From Flavobacteriales bacterium (GTDB taxonomy: Bacteria > Bacteroidota > Bacteroidia > CAIKAF01): a DNA stretch of 64,000 nucleotides. Position numbers and translations under genes: made by a program. Location of the stretch: contig JAOABX010000004.1 in assembly GCA_026418175.1 (NCBI GenBank), forward strand, positions 62,001-126,000. The letters run 5' to 3'. The notes beneath the pieces were generated by a model. It searched no databases and had not been told where the DNA came from. It saw nothing but the letters and a program-made list of their open reading frames with translations. Positions 55,501 to 64,000 of the stretch are shown in pieces; the first letter of the stretch is position 1, and every line of letters begins with the position of its first letter.

Positions 55501-56756
55501 TACCTTCAGCTAGCATCAATTCCAATTCTCCGGTATGTGAAGGCAGTTCGCTTAATTTATCTGCAAATGGTGGGGTTAGTTATGTATGGTCAGGCCCCAA
55601 TGGATTTGTTAGTTTTGACCCGAATCCAGTTTTAAACAATGCAGAAAGCCTAAATGCTGGTATTTATCATGTTACAGTTACTGATGGAAATGGTTGTACA
55701 GCTACAGCCAATATTTCTGTCGATGTGATTGTAGCCCCTGATATACAATTAGCAGCTTCTCCAAACGATTCTGTGTGTGCTGGTACACCTGTAAATCTTT
55801 CAGTAGTTTCTTCTGCTTCTTATCAGTGGAGCACTGGAGCAACCATTTCATCAATTACTGTATTGCCTGTATCATCAACCATATATACAATTACTGTTAC
55901 AGATCCATCCGGAGTATGTAATGGAACTGTTGTTGATCAAATACTTATTACAGTTATTGAAAATCCTAATGCAACTGCTTCTGTGAATTCTCCGGTTTGC
56001 CCACGTGATGATATTCAGCTATCATCATCAGGTGGAAATTCTTACCAGTGGACAGGACCTGGTGGTTTTACATCTAATCTGCCCAATCCTGTAATTCAGG
56101 ATGCAATGCCATCTGATACTGGTTGGTATAGTGTAGTGGTTTCAAATACATTTGGGTGTTCTTCAGTTACTTCTGTTCAAGTTGTATTGTATAATCAGGC
56201 TTTAGATTTAATAGCTAACCCAGATACGGCATCTGTATTAAATTCAGAAAATGTTAATGTTGCAATATTGAATAATGATTTTGGGAATATAGGTTCAATC
56301 ACTATTTTACAACAACCTTCTCATGGCTCAGCTCAAATTAGCGGAAATTCAATTATATATACTCCTAATCAAGATTATGAAGGAGTAGATCAGTTAAGTT
56401 ATTCAATTTGTGATGAGACTTGTAGTGCATATTGTGACACAACAGTGGTAATATTTATTGTTACCGGAAATAATACAGTAGTTATTCCTGAATTGATAAC
56501 TCCTAATGGTGATGGTTCAAACGATACTTGGATTATAACCAATATTGAAAAATACAACGAAAACGAAGTAATCATCATGAATCGCTGGGGAGATAAAATC
56601 TTTGTAGCTTCTCCTTATACTAATAATTGGAGTGGACAATGCAATACTGGAATTCTTATAGCTGGTAACAAAGTAACCGATGGTACTTATTTCTATGTAT
56701 TAACACTTAAACCGGGTGAAGAGCCTATCAAAGGTTTTATTGAGTTAAGAAAATAA
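52545..56756 (+). CDS. large modular T9SS type B surface protein (PPC and Ig/PKD-like repeats)
   Basis: A 1403-residue exported protein (signal ending KLVAQS). Residues about 25-440 hold three PPC-like beta modules (recurring NADDDVWYQFVAT, TADDDVWFSFVAT). A further beta region (about 445-620) and about eight Ig/PKD-like modules (about 625-1220) follow; these alternate a full Ig type (SYQWTGP ... NAGTYTVTVTSAAGC) with a shorter PKD type (AYVWNTGATTQSINI ... ITNPGTYTVTV). Then comes a tandem cadherin/VCBS-like module (about 1225-1305) and the CHU_C domain (ELITPNGDGSNDTWII ... GTYFYVLTLKPGE). Probable adhesin or matrix protein. Confidence 0.9.
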   Translation: MKYIGVVLYTLIFIGKLVAQSENCSGATTLSVLANCSSPVSGSTGTAQNIPGCVGNADDDVWYQFVATSTSHQITVVPSAGLDPVVQLFSGSCSSLASISCMDATLTGQPETIFASGLTIGATYRIRVYHYFAGGGSPNTFTICVTTPPPPPSNDACGGAISLTINSSCTYTNATSLNATQSLPGCAGTADDDVWFSFVATNSVHTITVDPSVNMDPVVQLFSGTNCGNLVSMVCMDNGFTDGNEVINAVGLTVGNTYWIRVYDYYASTGGYPFQICVTGTPTPVPPNDNPCGAIALPPVTSACNYLNFSTVGATTSTGPGIPTPASCSGGAAPQQGGFNNSPQPKDVWFSIVVPSTGNITITAQPGYGVNDVVMALYSGTCSSLTQIACSDDYNYPGSANDMKPFINATGLTPGSTVFLRYWAFNGNTTGNIGFCVSTNTHDNCNNALYICDLNGYSGTTSAAFTTDRPCNMRGNAEMNNAPTYTYTPGTCQPGGIFGLGGSWGVGAPNCDVRIDNNSWIRFTAASTTATLNVNVYGCFVGNYPSGGIQMQIFSVSSPCCGFTPVSDFKEGSSTFTITANNLTVGQDYYLMIDGFAGDICSYTITANSGVQFPDITASSNPTCAGTTITLFGPPGATSYLWQPGGQTTQNINVTPSTTTTYTLEVTGVCGARQTLTKTITVNQLPDLSGINNNITVCAGQTINFSASGGSSYQWTGPNSFNSTLQNPSISNASAANAGTYTVTVTSAAGCTNSANVQVAVNPNPTPSISGANVICAGQSTTFTSTSANAYVWNTGATTQSINITNPGTYTVTVTGANGCTATATRTLTVNSNPTPVAFNNGPVCVGSAIQLNASGGNSYQWTGPASYSNNTQNPTISGATMANAGTYTVTVTGANGCTATASTTVSVVNNPSAAISAIPDADICIGESVTLIATSSLAYSWSTGETTSSIIVSPITNSTYSVTLTNPGGCVGSANASINITVNSLPSASINSNSPVCEGSSLNLSANGGVSYVWSGPNGFVSFDPNPVLNNAESLNAGIYHVTVTDGNGCTATANISVDVIVAPDIQLAASPNDSVCAGTPVNLSVVSSASYQWSTGATISSITVLPVSSTIYTITVTDPSGVCNGTVVDQILITVIENPNATASVNSPVCPRDDIQLSSSGGNSYQWTGPGGFTSNLPNPVIQDAMPSDTGWYSVVVSNTFGCSSVTSVQVVLYNQALDLIANPDTASVLNSENVNVAILNNDFGNIGSITILQQPSHGSAQISGNSIIYTPNQDYEGVDQLSYSICDETCSAYCDTTVVIFIVTGNNTVVIPELITPNGDGSNDTWIITNIEKYNENEVIIMNRWGDKIFVASPYTNNWSGQCNTGILIAGNKVTDGTYFYVLTLKPGEEPIKGFIELRK

Positions 56757-56806
56757 TTTTTCTAATAATAAATCAATCTCTATTTTTTTATATTATGCGG
56801 ATTCAA

Positions 56807-57790
56807 CTAGTAAGTGCGACACATTTCTTTTTTTAAGAGATGTTTTAGAAAAACCTCCATAGGGGTTTTCCAATTTAGTGATTTTCTGGGTCTGTTGTTC
56901 AATAAACATTGTACTTGCAAAATTAATTGATTATCTAATAGTCTAATATTGGTGTTTTTAGGTATAAACTGACGAATAAGTCCGTTGATATTTTCATTGA
57001 TAGCTTTTTGCCAAGCCGAATAAGGATGGGTGAAGTAATACTCTGCCTGAAGTTTCTGAGCTATTTGTTGATGCAAAGCAAATTCCAGCCCGTTATCGGA
57101 GGTAAGGGTATGCACCAGTGCTTTATAGGGGGCTAAGGTATTAATCAGCTGGGTTTTGGTTAGTTGAGCAGTAGGTCTTTCCAGCTTTGCTAGCAGGGTA
57201 AAGTAACTCTTTCTTTCTACCATACTAAGTAATGCTCCCTGATGTTTATAGCCAATGATAGTGTCTATTTCCCAGTCTCCATATCGCTCCCTGTTATTCA
57301 CAATAGCCGGCCTGTGTTCGATACTGATTTTACCGGCAATTTTGCCTCTGTGGTCTTTACCTCCATATCGCTTACGATAGGGCTTACTGGCTATACGTAA
57401 GTGCTTGTACCATTCTCCGCCTTTTGCTTTGTTAGCATAGATATACCGATAGATTGTTTCAGGACTTACCATCTTAACTTGCTTATGACGATAATATCCA
57501 CTGATCTGTTCCGGCGACCATTTTTCGGCTAATCGCAGGCTGACCAACTTTTCTATACAACCATCCCATTTTCTAGGAAGTTTGTATCGTTCTTTGCGAA
57601 TTTTAACCCACTCAAGAGCATATTGGGCCGAGTAACCTCCTCGTTTCAGACGGTTACGGGCTAGTTCCCTGTACACCGTACTGCGATGTACTCCAAGTTC
57701 CTGGGCTATCTCAACCTTACTTTTTCCCATTTTTACCATCAGCTCTAATTTCACTCGTTTTTCTAAGTCCAATTGTTTATATTTGCTCAT
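56807..57790 (-). CDS. IS30-family transposase
   Basis: A 327-residue intact DDE transposase. N-terminal helix-turn-helix (KVEIAQELGVHRSTVYREL, about 28-46), DDE catalytic residues in GDWEIDTI, TSDNGLEF and NENINGLIRQFIPK. The last residues (C-R-T-Y and the stop) are encoded within the left inverted repeat. No frameshift or internal stop. Confidence 0.96.
   Translation of the reverse strand: MSKYKQLDLEKRVKLELMVKMGKSKVEIAQELGVHRSTVYRELARNRLKRGGYSAQYALEWVKIRKERYKLPRKWDGCIEKLVSLRLAEKWSPEQISGYYRHKQVKMVSPETIYRYIYANKAKGGEWYKHLRIASKPYRKRYGGKDHRGKIAGKISIEHRPAIVNNRERYGDWEIDTIIGYKHQGALLSMVERKSYFTLLAKLERPTAQLTKTQLINTLAPYKALVHTLTSDNGLEFALHQQIAQKLQAEYYFTHPYSAWQKAINENINGLIRQFIPKNTNIRLLDNQLILQVQCLLNNRPRKSLNWKTPMEVFLKHLLKKEMCRTY
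56808..56823. repeat. left inverted repeat of the IS30 element
   Basis: TAGTAAGTGCGACACA; perfect partner at 57858-57873. The transposase stop codon lies in or beside it. Confidence 0.85.
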
Positions 57791-57857
57791 AACAGGAGTT
57801 TTTATTTTTAACCGGAAGGTATTTTACGTTTGTGAAATACCTTCTTTTTTTACCTCC

Positions 57858-57873
57858 TGTGTCGCACTTACTA
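57858..57873. repeat. right inverted repeat of the IS30 element
   Basis: Reverse complement of the left repeat, with identical 16 bases; divergence starts inward of ACACA. Confidence 0.85.
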
Positions 57874-57997
57874 TTTGAATCTGGGTATTTATCTAATGAT
57901 AAGAGGATAAGTAATATATTAGATGTTAATGAATGGTTAAGAAGATTTTCTTTCGGGTATAAAACTTGTTACTTTGCAATGTTAAAAGTAGAATACT

Positions 57998-59467
57998 ATG
58001 ATGAAAAAAATATTTATCGCTATTATTTTATTAATGATTTTTGTTGGAGGCTATAATGCACAAGGAATTACCAACTATTCCTACAAGTTTAAAATAAACG
58101 GATTGAAAGATACGGTTTGTTATTTAGGATTTCACTTTGGAGAAAAAAAATTTGTAAGAGATACAGCGCGTATTAATTCTAAAGGAGAGGTAGAGTTTAA
58201 AAAGAAAAACGACACCATTCCTGGAGGAATCTATTTATTTGTGCTACCCAACAAACGTTGGTTTGAGTTTGTAATTAATGAGCCATCCTTTTACATAGAA
58301 ACAGATACAATTGACCTGGCAGGACATGCAAAAATAAAAGGATCAGTAGAAAATCAAATTTGGTTTGACTATTTAAAAAAAATGGCTGCTTTTCAAAAAG
58401 AAATAGAGCCTCTTAGAAAAGAAAGGGATTCTTTAGATAAACAATCCCCTCGCTACAAAGATCTGGATAAAAAATTAGGAGAAATCAACCAACAAATCAA
58501 TAAATATCGTGAAGATATTATGGAAAAAAATAAAGGCACCTTTATGGCCTATTTATTTAAGGTAATGAAAGATGTTGAAATTCCTGAAAGTCCAAAGAAT
58601 CCAGATGGAACAATTGACTCTACATTCCAGTATCGTTATTTTAAAGCACATTATTTTGATCATGTAAACTTCTCAGATGCCCGGATTTTACGAACACCTA
58701 TTTTTGAACCTAAATTCACCTACTTCCTTGAGAAAGTTATTCCACAAATTCCAGATTCTATCATCAGCGAAGTGGATAAAGTTATTGAAAAAGCTAGGGC
58801 TAACCCCGAAATGTTTAAATACGTAGTACACACTACTACTTATACCTTCGAACGGTCTCAGCTCATGTGTATGGATGCTGTCTTTGTTCACATGGTTGAA
58901 AAATATTACAATACCGGACAAGCCACTTGGGTAGATCAAAAAACATTGGAAAAAATGAAAGAACGAGCATCAAAACTGAAGCCATTACTTTGTGGCAAGC
59001 AGGCCCCCAACCTGATTTTGCCTGATACAAACATGGTATGGCACAACTTGTATAAGTTGCAGGCTGATTATACTATATTGTATTTTTGGGATGCTACATG
59101 CGGCCATTGCAAAAAAAACACTCCCAAGCTCAAAGAACTCTATGAAACTTATCTCAAACCCAATAATATTCCCGTTTATGCAGTAGAAGGCGAACTTGAA
59201 ACCACCGAATGGAAAAAATACCTGGTTGAAAATAAGCTTCCCTGGATTAATGTGTCAGATAGTCCGGAAATAAATAAAAATCCTGAGAAGTATATTCACT
59301 TAACTGACTTGCCCAGTTTAAATTTTAGGCATACTTATGATTTATCAACCTATCCAGTAGTTTATGTTTTAGATAGAGAAAAGAAAATAATTGGAAAAAA
59401 AATTGGAATTGAACAAATTAAAGATTTTATAGAAGGGTATAAAAAGGTAAAATCAAGTAAAAAATAG
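57998..59467 (+). CDS. thioredoxin-like protein (DUF4369/DUF5106-type, TlpA-like)
   Basis: A 489-residue exported protein (signal ending GYNAQ). N-terminal DUF4369-like beta domain (about 25-125), helical DUF5106-like middle (about 125-330, with VHTTTYTFERSQLMCMDAV), and C-terminal thioredoxin fold with redox motif C-G-H-C in WDATCGHCKKNTPKL. Likely a periplasmic disulfide reductase. A -7 TACTTTG-like box sits at 57970-57976, beyond the IS right end. Confidence 0.85.
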   Translation: MMKKIFIAIILLMIFVGGYNAQGITNYSYKFKINGLKDTVCYLGFHFGEKKFVRDTARINSKGEVEFKKKNDTIPGGIYLFVLPNKRWFEFVINEPSFYIETDTIDLAGHAKIKGSVENQIWFDYLKKMAAFQKEIEPLRKERDSLDKQSPRYKDLDKKLGEINQQINKYREDIMEKNKGTFMAYLFKVMKDVEIPESPKNPDGTIDSTFQYRYFKAHYFDHVNFSDARILRTPIFEPKFTYFLEKVIPQIPDSIISEVDKVIEKARANPEMFKYVVHTTTYTFERSQLMCMDAVFVHMVEKYYNTGQATWVDQKTLEKMKERASKLKPLLCGKQAPNLILPDTNMVWHNLYKLQADYTILYFWDATCGHCKKNTPKLKELYETYLKPNNIPVYAVEGELETTEWKKYLVENKLPWINVSDSPEINKNPEKYIHLTDLPSLNFRHTYDLSTYPVVYVLDREKKIIGKKIGIEQIKDFIEGYKKVKSSKK

Positions 59468-59494
59468 GGGAGAGCCGAATAATTTTAATTTGTA

Positions 59495-59526
59495 TTTGGC
59501 AAATCTGATTAGAATCGCTATATTTG
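59495..59526 (+). promoter_or_regulatory. Bacteroidota-type promoter for rpsO
   Basis: TTTG (59495-59498), 20-bp spacer, TATATTTG (59519-59526): full consensus, about 29 bp before the rpsO ATG. Confidence 0.8.
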
Positions 59527-59554
59527 CCCACTTGAATTAAAAATAGTAGTTGAA

Positions 59555-59824
59555 ATGTATTTGACATCCGAAACCAAAAAGGAAATTTTCAAAAAGTACG
59601 GTAAATCAGAAACTGATACTGGTTCTGCAGAAGGTCAGATTGCGTTGTTTACAACTCGTATCAACCATCTTACCGAACACTTAAAAAATAACCCAAAAGA
59701 TTTCAATACCGAACGTTCGTTAGTAATGCTGGTAGGGAAAAGGAAAAAATTACTTTCTTACCTTGAGAATAAAGATATCGAACGTTATCGTGCCATTATC
59801 AAAAAACTAAAACTGAGGAAGTAA
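59555..59824 (+). CDS. rpsO: 30S ribosomal protein S15
   Basis: An 89-residue protein binding 16S rRNA. TGSAEGQIALFTTRINHLTEHL and LVMLVGKRKKLLSYL are the S15 signature. Starts at the ATG 59555 with its own promoter and terminator, and precedes pnp as in many bacteria. Confidence 0.98.
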   Translation: MYLTSETKKEIFKKYGKSETDTGSAEGQIALFTTRINHLTEHLKNNPKDFNTERSLVMLVGKRKKLLSYLENKDIERYRAIIKKLKLRK

Positions 59825-59838
59825 CTAATCACCTCGTA

Positions 59839-59867
59839 AAAAAGGCAATCTTGATTGCCTTTTTTTG
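59839..59867 (+). terminator. rho-independent terminator after rpsO
   Basis: AAAGGCAA-TCTTGA-TTGCCTTT followed by T-run. It may attenuate read-through into pnp. Confidence 0.88.
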
Positions 59868-59898
59868 TTTATTATCATAAACAAATTTAATTATCAAC

Positions 59899-62034
59899 AT
59901 GTCATTGAACGTAATAACAAAAACTTTTGATATTGGAGATGGTCGAACCATCACCATTGAAACCGGGAAATTAGCCAAGCAAGCAGATGGGTCTGTAGTT
60001 GTAAGGATGGGAAATACCATGTTACTTGCAACAGTATGTGCTAAGCAAGAGGCTGGCGAAAATGTAGATTTTATGCCTCTTACAGTTGATTATCAAGAAA
60101 AATTTGCTGCTGCTGGTCGGATTCCAGGTAGCTTTCATCGAAGAGAGGCAAAACTGTCTGATTATGAAGTATTAATATCTCGTCTTATTGATAGGGCTCT
60201 TCGTCCTTTGTTTCCGGATGATTTTCATGCCGAAACTCAAGTAATTGTAAACCTTATTTCGCTTGATAAAGAAGTGTTACCCGATGCTTTGGCGGCATTG
60301 GCAGCATCTTCAGCATTAGTTGTTTCAGATATTCCTTTCAATGGACCAATTTCTGAAGTTCGGGTGGGACGTATTAATGGAAAATTCAAAATTAACCCAT
60401 CTATTGCTGAACTGGAACAGTCTGATATGGATATCATGGTTGCTGCATCTGAAAAAGACATTAACATGGTTGAGGGGGAGATGAAGGAAATTTCAGAGCA
60501 AGACATGATTGAAGCACTAAAATTTGCCCATGAACATATTAAAATTCAATGCCGGGCACAGAAAGAGCTTGCCGCTCTCGTAAACAAGGCTAAAAGAGAA
60601 TATTGTCACGAAAAACACGACGAAGAATTACGAAAGGCTATCTGGGCCTTTGCTTATGATAAGTGTTATGCTGTTGCCCGCGAAGGTGTTGCAAATAAAA
60701 AACTTCGTTCTGAAAAATTCAAAGCTATTAAAGAAGAGTTTGTTGCTACTCTTACCCCTGAAGAAGCAGAAGAAAAAGCATTTCTTATAGGTAAGTATTA
60801 CCATGATGTTGAGAAAAAAGCCATGCGTGATTGTGTTTTGAATGAGCGCAAACGCTTGGACGGAAGAGCTTTGGATGAAATTCGCCCCATTTGGTGCGAA
60901 ACGGATTATTTACCTTCTACACATGGTTCAGCCATCTTTACCCGTGGAGAAACACAATCTCTTACAACGGTTACCTTAGGTACTAAAATGGATGAGCAAA
61001 TCATAGATGGAGCTGTATTTGAAGGTACTAGCCGTTTTTTATTACATTATAATTTTCCTCCTTTTTCAACAGGCGAAGTAAAGCCAATGCGTGGTACGGG
61101 AAGACGTGAAATAGGACATGGTAATCTGGCTTTACGAGCCATTAAACAAGTTTTACCAGAAAATTTACCCTATTCACTTCGTATTGTTTCGGATATTTTA
61201 GAATCAAACGGGTCATCTTCAATGGCTACGGTTTGTGCCGGTTCATTAGCACTTATGGATGCCGGAATTAAAATAAAAGAGCATGTGAGCGGAATTGCCA
61301 TGGGGTTAATTTCCGATAGTGAAACCGGAAAATATGCCGTGCTTTCTGATATTTTAGGAGATGAAGACCACTTGGGAGATATGGATTTTAAAGTATGTGG
61401 AACATCGAAAGGAATTACGGCCTGCCAAATGGATATTAAGGTAGATGGAATGTCGTATGAAATCTTAGCTGAGGCCCTTGAGCAAGCAAAACGAGGCAGG
61501 CTACAAATTCTTTCTAAGCTAAATGAAGCGATTCCACAACCTCGACCAGATTTTAAACCGTTTGTACCTCGTATTGTAACTATAGAAATTCCTAATGAAT
61601 TCATAGGAGCTGTGATTGGTCCCGGCGGAAAACATATTCAGGAGTTGCAACGTGAAACCAATACCGTTATTACCATTGAAGAAGTAGGAAATGTTGGTAT
61701 TGTTGAAATTGCAGGATCAAACAAAGAATTGTTAGAAAAAGCTCTGAACCGAATCAAAACAATTACTGCAGTGGCAGAAGTAGGACAAACCTATGATGGT
61801 ATTGTTAAAAAAATTACAACGTTTGGTGCTTTTGTTGAAATATTACCGAAAAAAGAAGGGTTATTACATGTTTCAGAGTATGATTGGAAACGTACTGACG
61901 ATATATCAAAAGTGTTAAAAGAAGGGGATTTAGTACAGGTAAAATTGGTTGAAATTGATTCCAAAACAGGAAAAATGAAACTTTCAAGAAAAGCCCTATT
62001 GCCTAGAACTCCGGCTCCTTCTGCCAGCGAATAA
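59899..62034 (+). CDS. pnp: polyribonucleotide nucleotidyltransferase
   Basis: A 711-residue 3'-5' phosphorolytic exoribonuclease. Two RNase-PH domains ([33 protein letters not shown]; later [16 protein letters not shown]) are followed by KH ([20 protein letters not shown]) and S1 ([20 protein letters not shown]) domains. Length and order are normal. Confidence 0.98.
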   Translation: MSLNVITKTFDIGDGRTITIETGKLAKQADGSVVVRMGNTMLLATVCAKQEAGENVDFMPLTVDYQEKFAAAGRIPGSFHRREAKLSDYEVLISRLIDRALRPLFPDDFHAETQVIVNLISLDKEVLPDALAALAASSALVVSDIPFNGPISEVRVGRINGKFKINPSIAELEQSDMDIMVAASEKDINMVEGEMKEISEQDMIEALKFAHEHIKIQCRAQKELAALVNKAKREYCHEKHDEELRKAIWAFAYDKCYAVAREGVANKKLRSEKFKAIKEEFVATLTPEEAEEKAFLIGKYYHDVEKKAMRDCVLNERKRLDGRALDEIRPIWCETDYLPSTHGSAIFTRGETQSLTTVTLGTKMDEQIIDGAVFEGTSRFLLHYNFPPFSTGEVKPMRGTGRREIGHGNLALRAIKQVLPENLPYSLRIVSDILESNGSSSMATVCAGSLALMDAGIKIKEHVSGIAMGLISDSETGKYAVLSDILGDEDHLGDMDFKVCGTSKGITACQMDIKVDGMSYEILAEALEQAKRGRLQILSKLNEAIPQPRPDFKPFVPRIVTIEIPNEFIGAVIGPGGKHIQELQRETNTVITIEEVGNVGIVEIAGSNKELLEKALNRIKTITAVAEVGQTYDGIVKKITTFGAFVEILPKKEGLLHVSEYDWKRTDDISKVLKEGDLVQVKLVEIDSKTGKMKLSRKALLPRTPAPSASE

Positions 62035-62065
62035 AACTAATTGAACATAATATTAACTTATTCAT

Positions 62066-62101
62066 AAAAAAGGTTGTAATGGCATCATGCAACCTTTTTT
62101 T
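62066..62101 (+). terminator. rho-independent terminator after pnp
   Basis: AAAAAAGGTTG ... CAACCTTTTTT, with a 14-base loop, 31 bp after the pnp stop. Confidence 0.85.
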
Positions 62102-62141
62102 GTTTCATACCGTTTACTAATTGTTGTTATAAACCCAAGGT

Positions 62142-63005
62142 ATGAGACAATTAAAAATAGCTGTAAAAGTTACAAATCGCGATACAGCATCATTAGATAA
62201 ATATTTACATGAAATAGGAAGAGTAGATTTATTATCTGCCGATGAAGAGGTTGAATTAGCTCGCCGAATAAAAGAAGGCGATCAGGCAGCCATGGAAAAA
62301 TTAGTTAAAGCTAACTTGCGATTTGTGGTTTCTGTTGCAAAACAGTATCAAAATCAAGGCCTTACACTTCCAGACTTAATTAATGAAGGTAACTTGGGGC
62401 TGATAAAAGCTGCCCAGCGGTTTGATGAAACCCGAGGATTTAAATTCATATCCTACGCGGTATGGTGGATACGCCAATCCATATTACAAGCCTTGGCTGA
62501 GCAGGCTCGTATTGTTCGTTTACCTTTAAACAAAATAGGTTCAATTAATAAGATAAATAGAACTTTTTCTGAACTAGAACAAAAGTTTGAAAGAGAGCCT
62601 ACGGCTGAAGAAATAGCCGCAGTACTTGAAATGAGTGAACAGGATGTGAAAGAATCTTTATTAAGTTCCGGAAGGCATGTTTCTATGGATGCACCTTTAC
62701 AAGAAGGAGAAGAAGGCGATATGTATGATGTTATAAAAAGCTCCGAAAATCCAAGTCCAGACAATGATTTAGTTACAGAATCGCTTCGTCGTGAGATAGA
62801 ACGTTCACTTTCAACCCTTACCCCTCGCGAGGCAGATGTTTTACGATTGTTTTTCGGATTAAATGGCGAAACTGCTTTAACCTTAGAAGAAATAGGTGAA
62901 AAGTTTGAGTTAACTCGTGAAAGGGTTCGTCAGATTAAAGAAAAAGCTATCCGTAGGTTAAAACAAGGCTCCAGGTGTAAATTGTTAAAATCGTATTTAG
63001 GATAA
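62142..63005 (+). CDS. rpoD: primary RNA polymerase sigma factor (SigA/RpoD)
   Basis: A 287-residue primary sigma of the short Bacteroidota form without region 1.1. Region 1.2 starts [20 protein letters not shown]; region 2 has [19 protein letters not shown] and [19 protein letters not shown]; region 3 is [17 protein letters not shown]; region 4 ends [19 protein letters not shown]. It would read the TTTG/TAnnTTTG promoters noted here. Confidence 0.97.
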   Translation: MRQLKIAVKVTNRDTASLDKYLHEIGRVDLLSADEEVELARRIKEGDQAAMEKLVKANLRFVVSVAKQYQNQGLTLPDLINEGNLGLIKAAQRFDETRGFKFISYAVWWIRQSILQALAEQARIVRLPLNKIGSINKINRTFSELEQKFEREPTAEEIAAVLEMSEQDVKESLLSSGRHVSMDAPLQEGEEGDMYDVIKSSENPSPDNDLVTESLRREIERSLSTLTPREADVLRLFFGLNGETALTLEEIGEKFELTRERVRQIKEKAIRRLKQGSRCKLLKSYLG

Positions 63006-63053
63006 TCATTTTTCAATTCCCTTTTTTCTTTTCTTTGCTTCATAATTCAAAGT

Positions 63054-63707
63054 ATGAAGCCTATAATTGCCCCTTCTTTATTATCCGCTGATTTTGGCAA
63101 TCTACATCGTGATTGTATGATGTTGAATGAAAGTGAGGCCGATTGGTTTCATATTGATATTATGGATGGTCTTTTTGTACCTAATTTATCTTTTGGCTTC
63201 CCAGTATTAAAATCTATTCAGCAAATAGCTACCAAACCGTTGGATGTTCATTTAATGATTGTTGACCCCGATCGCTATTTAGAAAATTTTAAAGAACATG
63301 GTGCTTGGCAGATTAGCGTACATATTGAAGCATGTATCCATTTGCATCGGACAATTCAAAAAATAAAATCCTTAGGACTGAAAGCCGGAGTAGCTGTAAA
63401 TCCTCATACCTCAATAACATTACTTGAAGATATTATTGGTGATATAGACCTGGTTATTATTATGTCAGTTAATCCAGGTTTTGGCGGGCAAAAATTTATT
63501 GAGCGAACCTATGAAAAAACAGCACGTTTAAAAGATTTAATAGTAAAAAATAACGCATCTTGTCTAATAGAAATTGACGGTGGAGTAAATATCCAAAATG
63601 CACCATTACTCCTTAAAGCAGGAGCTGATGCTTTGGTCGCTGGAAATTTTGTTTTCACTTCATCTAATCCCTTGGAAACTATTGCGGCACTTAAATCTAT
63701 TGAATAA
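63054..63707 (+). CDS. rpe: ribulose-phosphate 3-epimerase
   Basis: A 217-residue TIM-barrel pentose-phosphate enzyme. APSLLSADFGNLHRD, FHIDIMDGLFVPNLSFG, LDVHLMIVDPDRY, IMSVNPGFGGQKFI and EIDGGVNIQNAPLLLKAG are diagnostic. It overlaps the convergent SDR gene by 11 bases. Confidence 0.97.
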   Translation: MKPIIAPSLLSADFGNLHRDCMMLNESEADWFHIDIMDGLFVPNLSFGFPVLKSIQQIATKPLDVHLMIVDPDRYLENFKEHGAWQISVHIEACIHLHRTIQKIKSLGLKAGVAVNPHTSITLLEDIIGDIDLVIIMSVNPGFGGQKFIERTYEKTARLKDLIVKNNASCLIEIDGGVNIQNAPLLLKAGADALVAGNFVFTSSNPLETIAALKSIE

Positions 63708-64000
63708 CATAACCACCATCTGCGAGTAAAGCATGACCTGTAACAAAGCTTGATTCATTACTACAAAGCCATACAACACAATTAGCAATTTCTTCAGGTG
63801 TTCCCATTCGATTCATAGCGTGTTTCGATTCGATGGCATGTTTTAATGCTTCGTTGGTAGTAATTCCTCCACGTTCCAACATGGGTGTTAATATAAAACC
63901 TGGACAAATAGCATTTACACGAATATTTTGAGTGGCAAATTCCAAGGCTGCATTTTTGGTAAGCCCTAATACTCCATGCTTTGCCGCTACATAAGCAGGT
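63697..64000 (-). CDS. short-chain dehydrogenase/reductase, C-terminal part
   Basis: Partial: 100 codons, the start lies beyond the window. PAYVAAKHGVLGLTKN carries the catalytic YxxxK, followed by VNAICPGFILTPM and MNRMGTPEEIANCVVWLCS and the end VTGHALLADGGYV, typical of classical SDRs. The first in-frame ATG visible (63945) is internal, so the gene should not be started there. Confidence 0.92.
   Translation of the reverse strand, partial: PAYVAAKHGVLGLTKNAALEFATQNIRVNAICPGFILTPMLERGGITTNEALKHAIESKHAMNRMGTPEEIANCVVWLCSNESSFVTGHALLADGGYVIQ

Larger units (their letters stand above)
56808..57873 (-). mobile_element. IS30-family insertion sequence
   Basis: A complete element of about 1.07 kb with one transposase gene and 16-bp inverted repeats (TAGTAAGTGCGACACA at both ends). 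It lies between the adhesin gene and the thioredoxin-like gene, and does not break a gene. The flanks are GATTCAAC on the left and TTTGAATC on the right, so the empty site would be a near-palindrome. If the true ends are the GTAAG points, TA is the 2-bp duplication. Confidence 0.85.

Noticed and set aside
1-64000. CRISPR array, prophage, toxin-antitoxin or defence island
   Set aside because: No regular repeat-spacer pattern, phage structural genes, or known defence proteins were seen. The only mobile element is the IS30 copy.

Overview
This 64 kb window is chromosomal DNA from a member of the Bacteroidota. The evidence is: secreted proteins ending in type IX secretion (T9SS) sorting domains of both type A and type B; promoters of the form TTTG-N19/20-TAnnTTTG; a short primary sigma factor without region 1.1; and many SusD-less but outer-membrane-rich lipoprotein, TPR and beta-barrel genes. 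The low-GC coding style and the gene content fit a Chitinophagales, Sphingobacteriales or Saprospiria-like lineage, but the order cannot be fixed from this sequence. There is no plasmid, prophage or CRISPR array. The only mobile element is one IS30-family insertion sequence.

Layout. 1-4.1 kb: the tail of a T9SS cargo gene, a few envelope proteins, an alpha/beta hydrolase and a decayed FISUMP-domain gene. 4.2-6.8 kb: a formylglycine-generating enzyme overlapping a Cys-type sulfatase (enzyme and its maturase), then a tRNA-Lys with its own promoter and terminator. 6.8-13.9 kb: YCF48-like and GNAT genes, a TPR lipoprotein, polyphosphate kinase and a choice-of-anchor-L T9SS cargo. 13.9-20.3 kb: an ABC export pair, dnaJ-grpE, and an ECF sigma factor with an unusual membrane/beta-barrel partner. 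20.5-33.6 kb: housekeeping genes (prs, aspartate kinase, fbp, mfd, tgt, LptG-type permease) with a small island of three unknown secreted proteins and an orphan HisF2-like gene. 33.7-36.5 kb: an overlapping operon of glycosyltransferase, ECF sigma, rsmG and gamma-carbonic anhydrase. 36.7-43.9 kb: an E2 acyltransferase, an exonuclease, a PorE-like TPR/propeller/OmpA protein, and an AraC-like regulator followed by two secreted proteins. 44-50.3 kb: a DprE1-like oxidase with a decaprenyl-phosphate phosphoribosyltransferase, a nucleotide-sugar epimerase, DUF4403, folK and a deoxynucleoside kinase. 50.3-57.9 kb: a lipoprotein, a 1403-residue modular T9SS adhesin and the IS30 element. 58-64 kb: a thioredoxin-like protein, rpsO, pnp, the primary sigma gene, rpe and a partial SDR.

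Most of the window is ordinary core genome. The points worth a second look are: the sulfatase/exported-FGE pair; a DprE1 homologue carrying Ala where the mycobacterial enzyme has the benzothiazinone-target Cys; a TGT enzyme missing its three zinc cysteines; an orphan HisF2 lacking Asp11; the sigma factor paired with a protein joining a cytoplasmic/TM head to an outer-membrane-type barrel; and an IS30 copy sitting in a near-perfect palindrome. I did not find a convincing wholly new multi-gene system.
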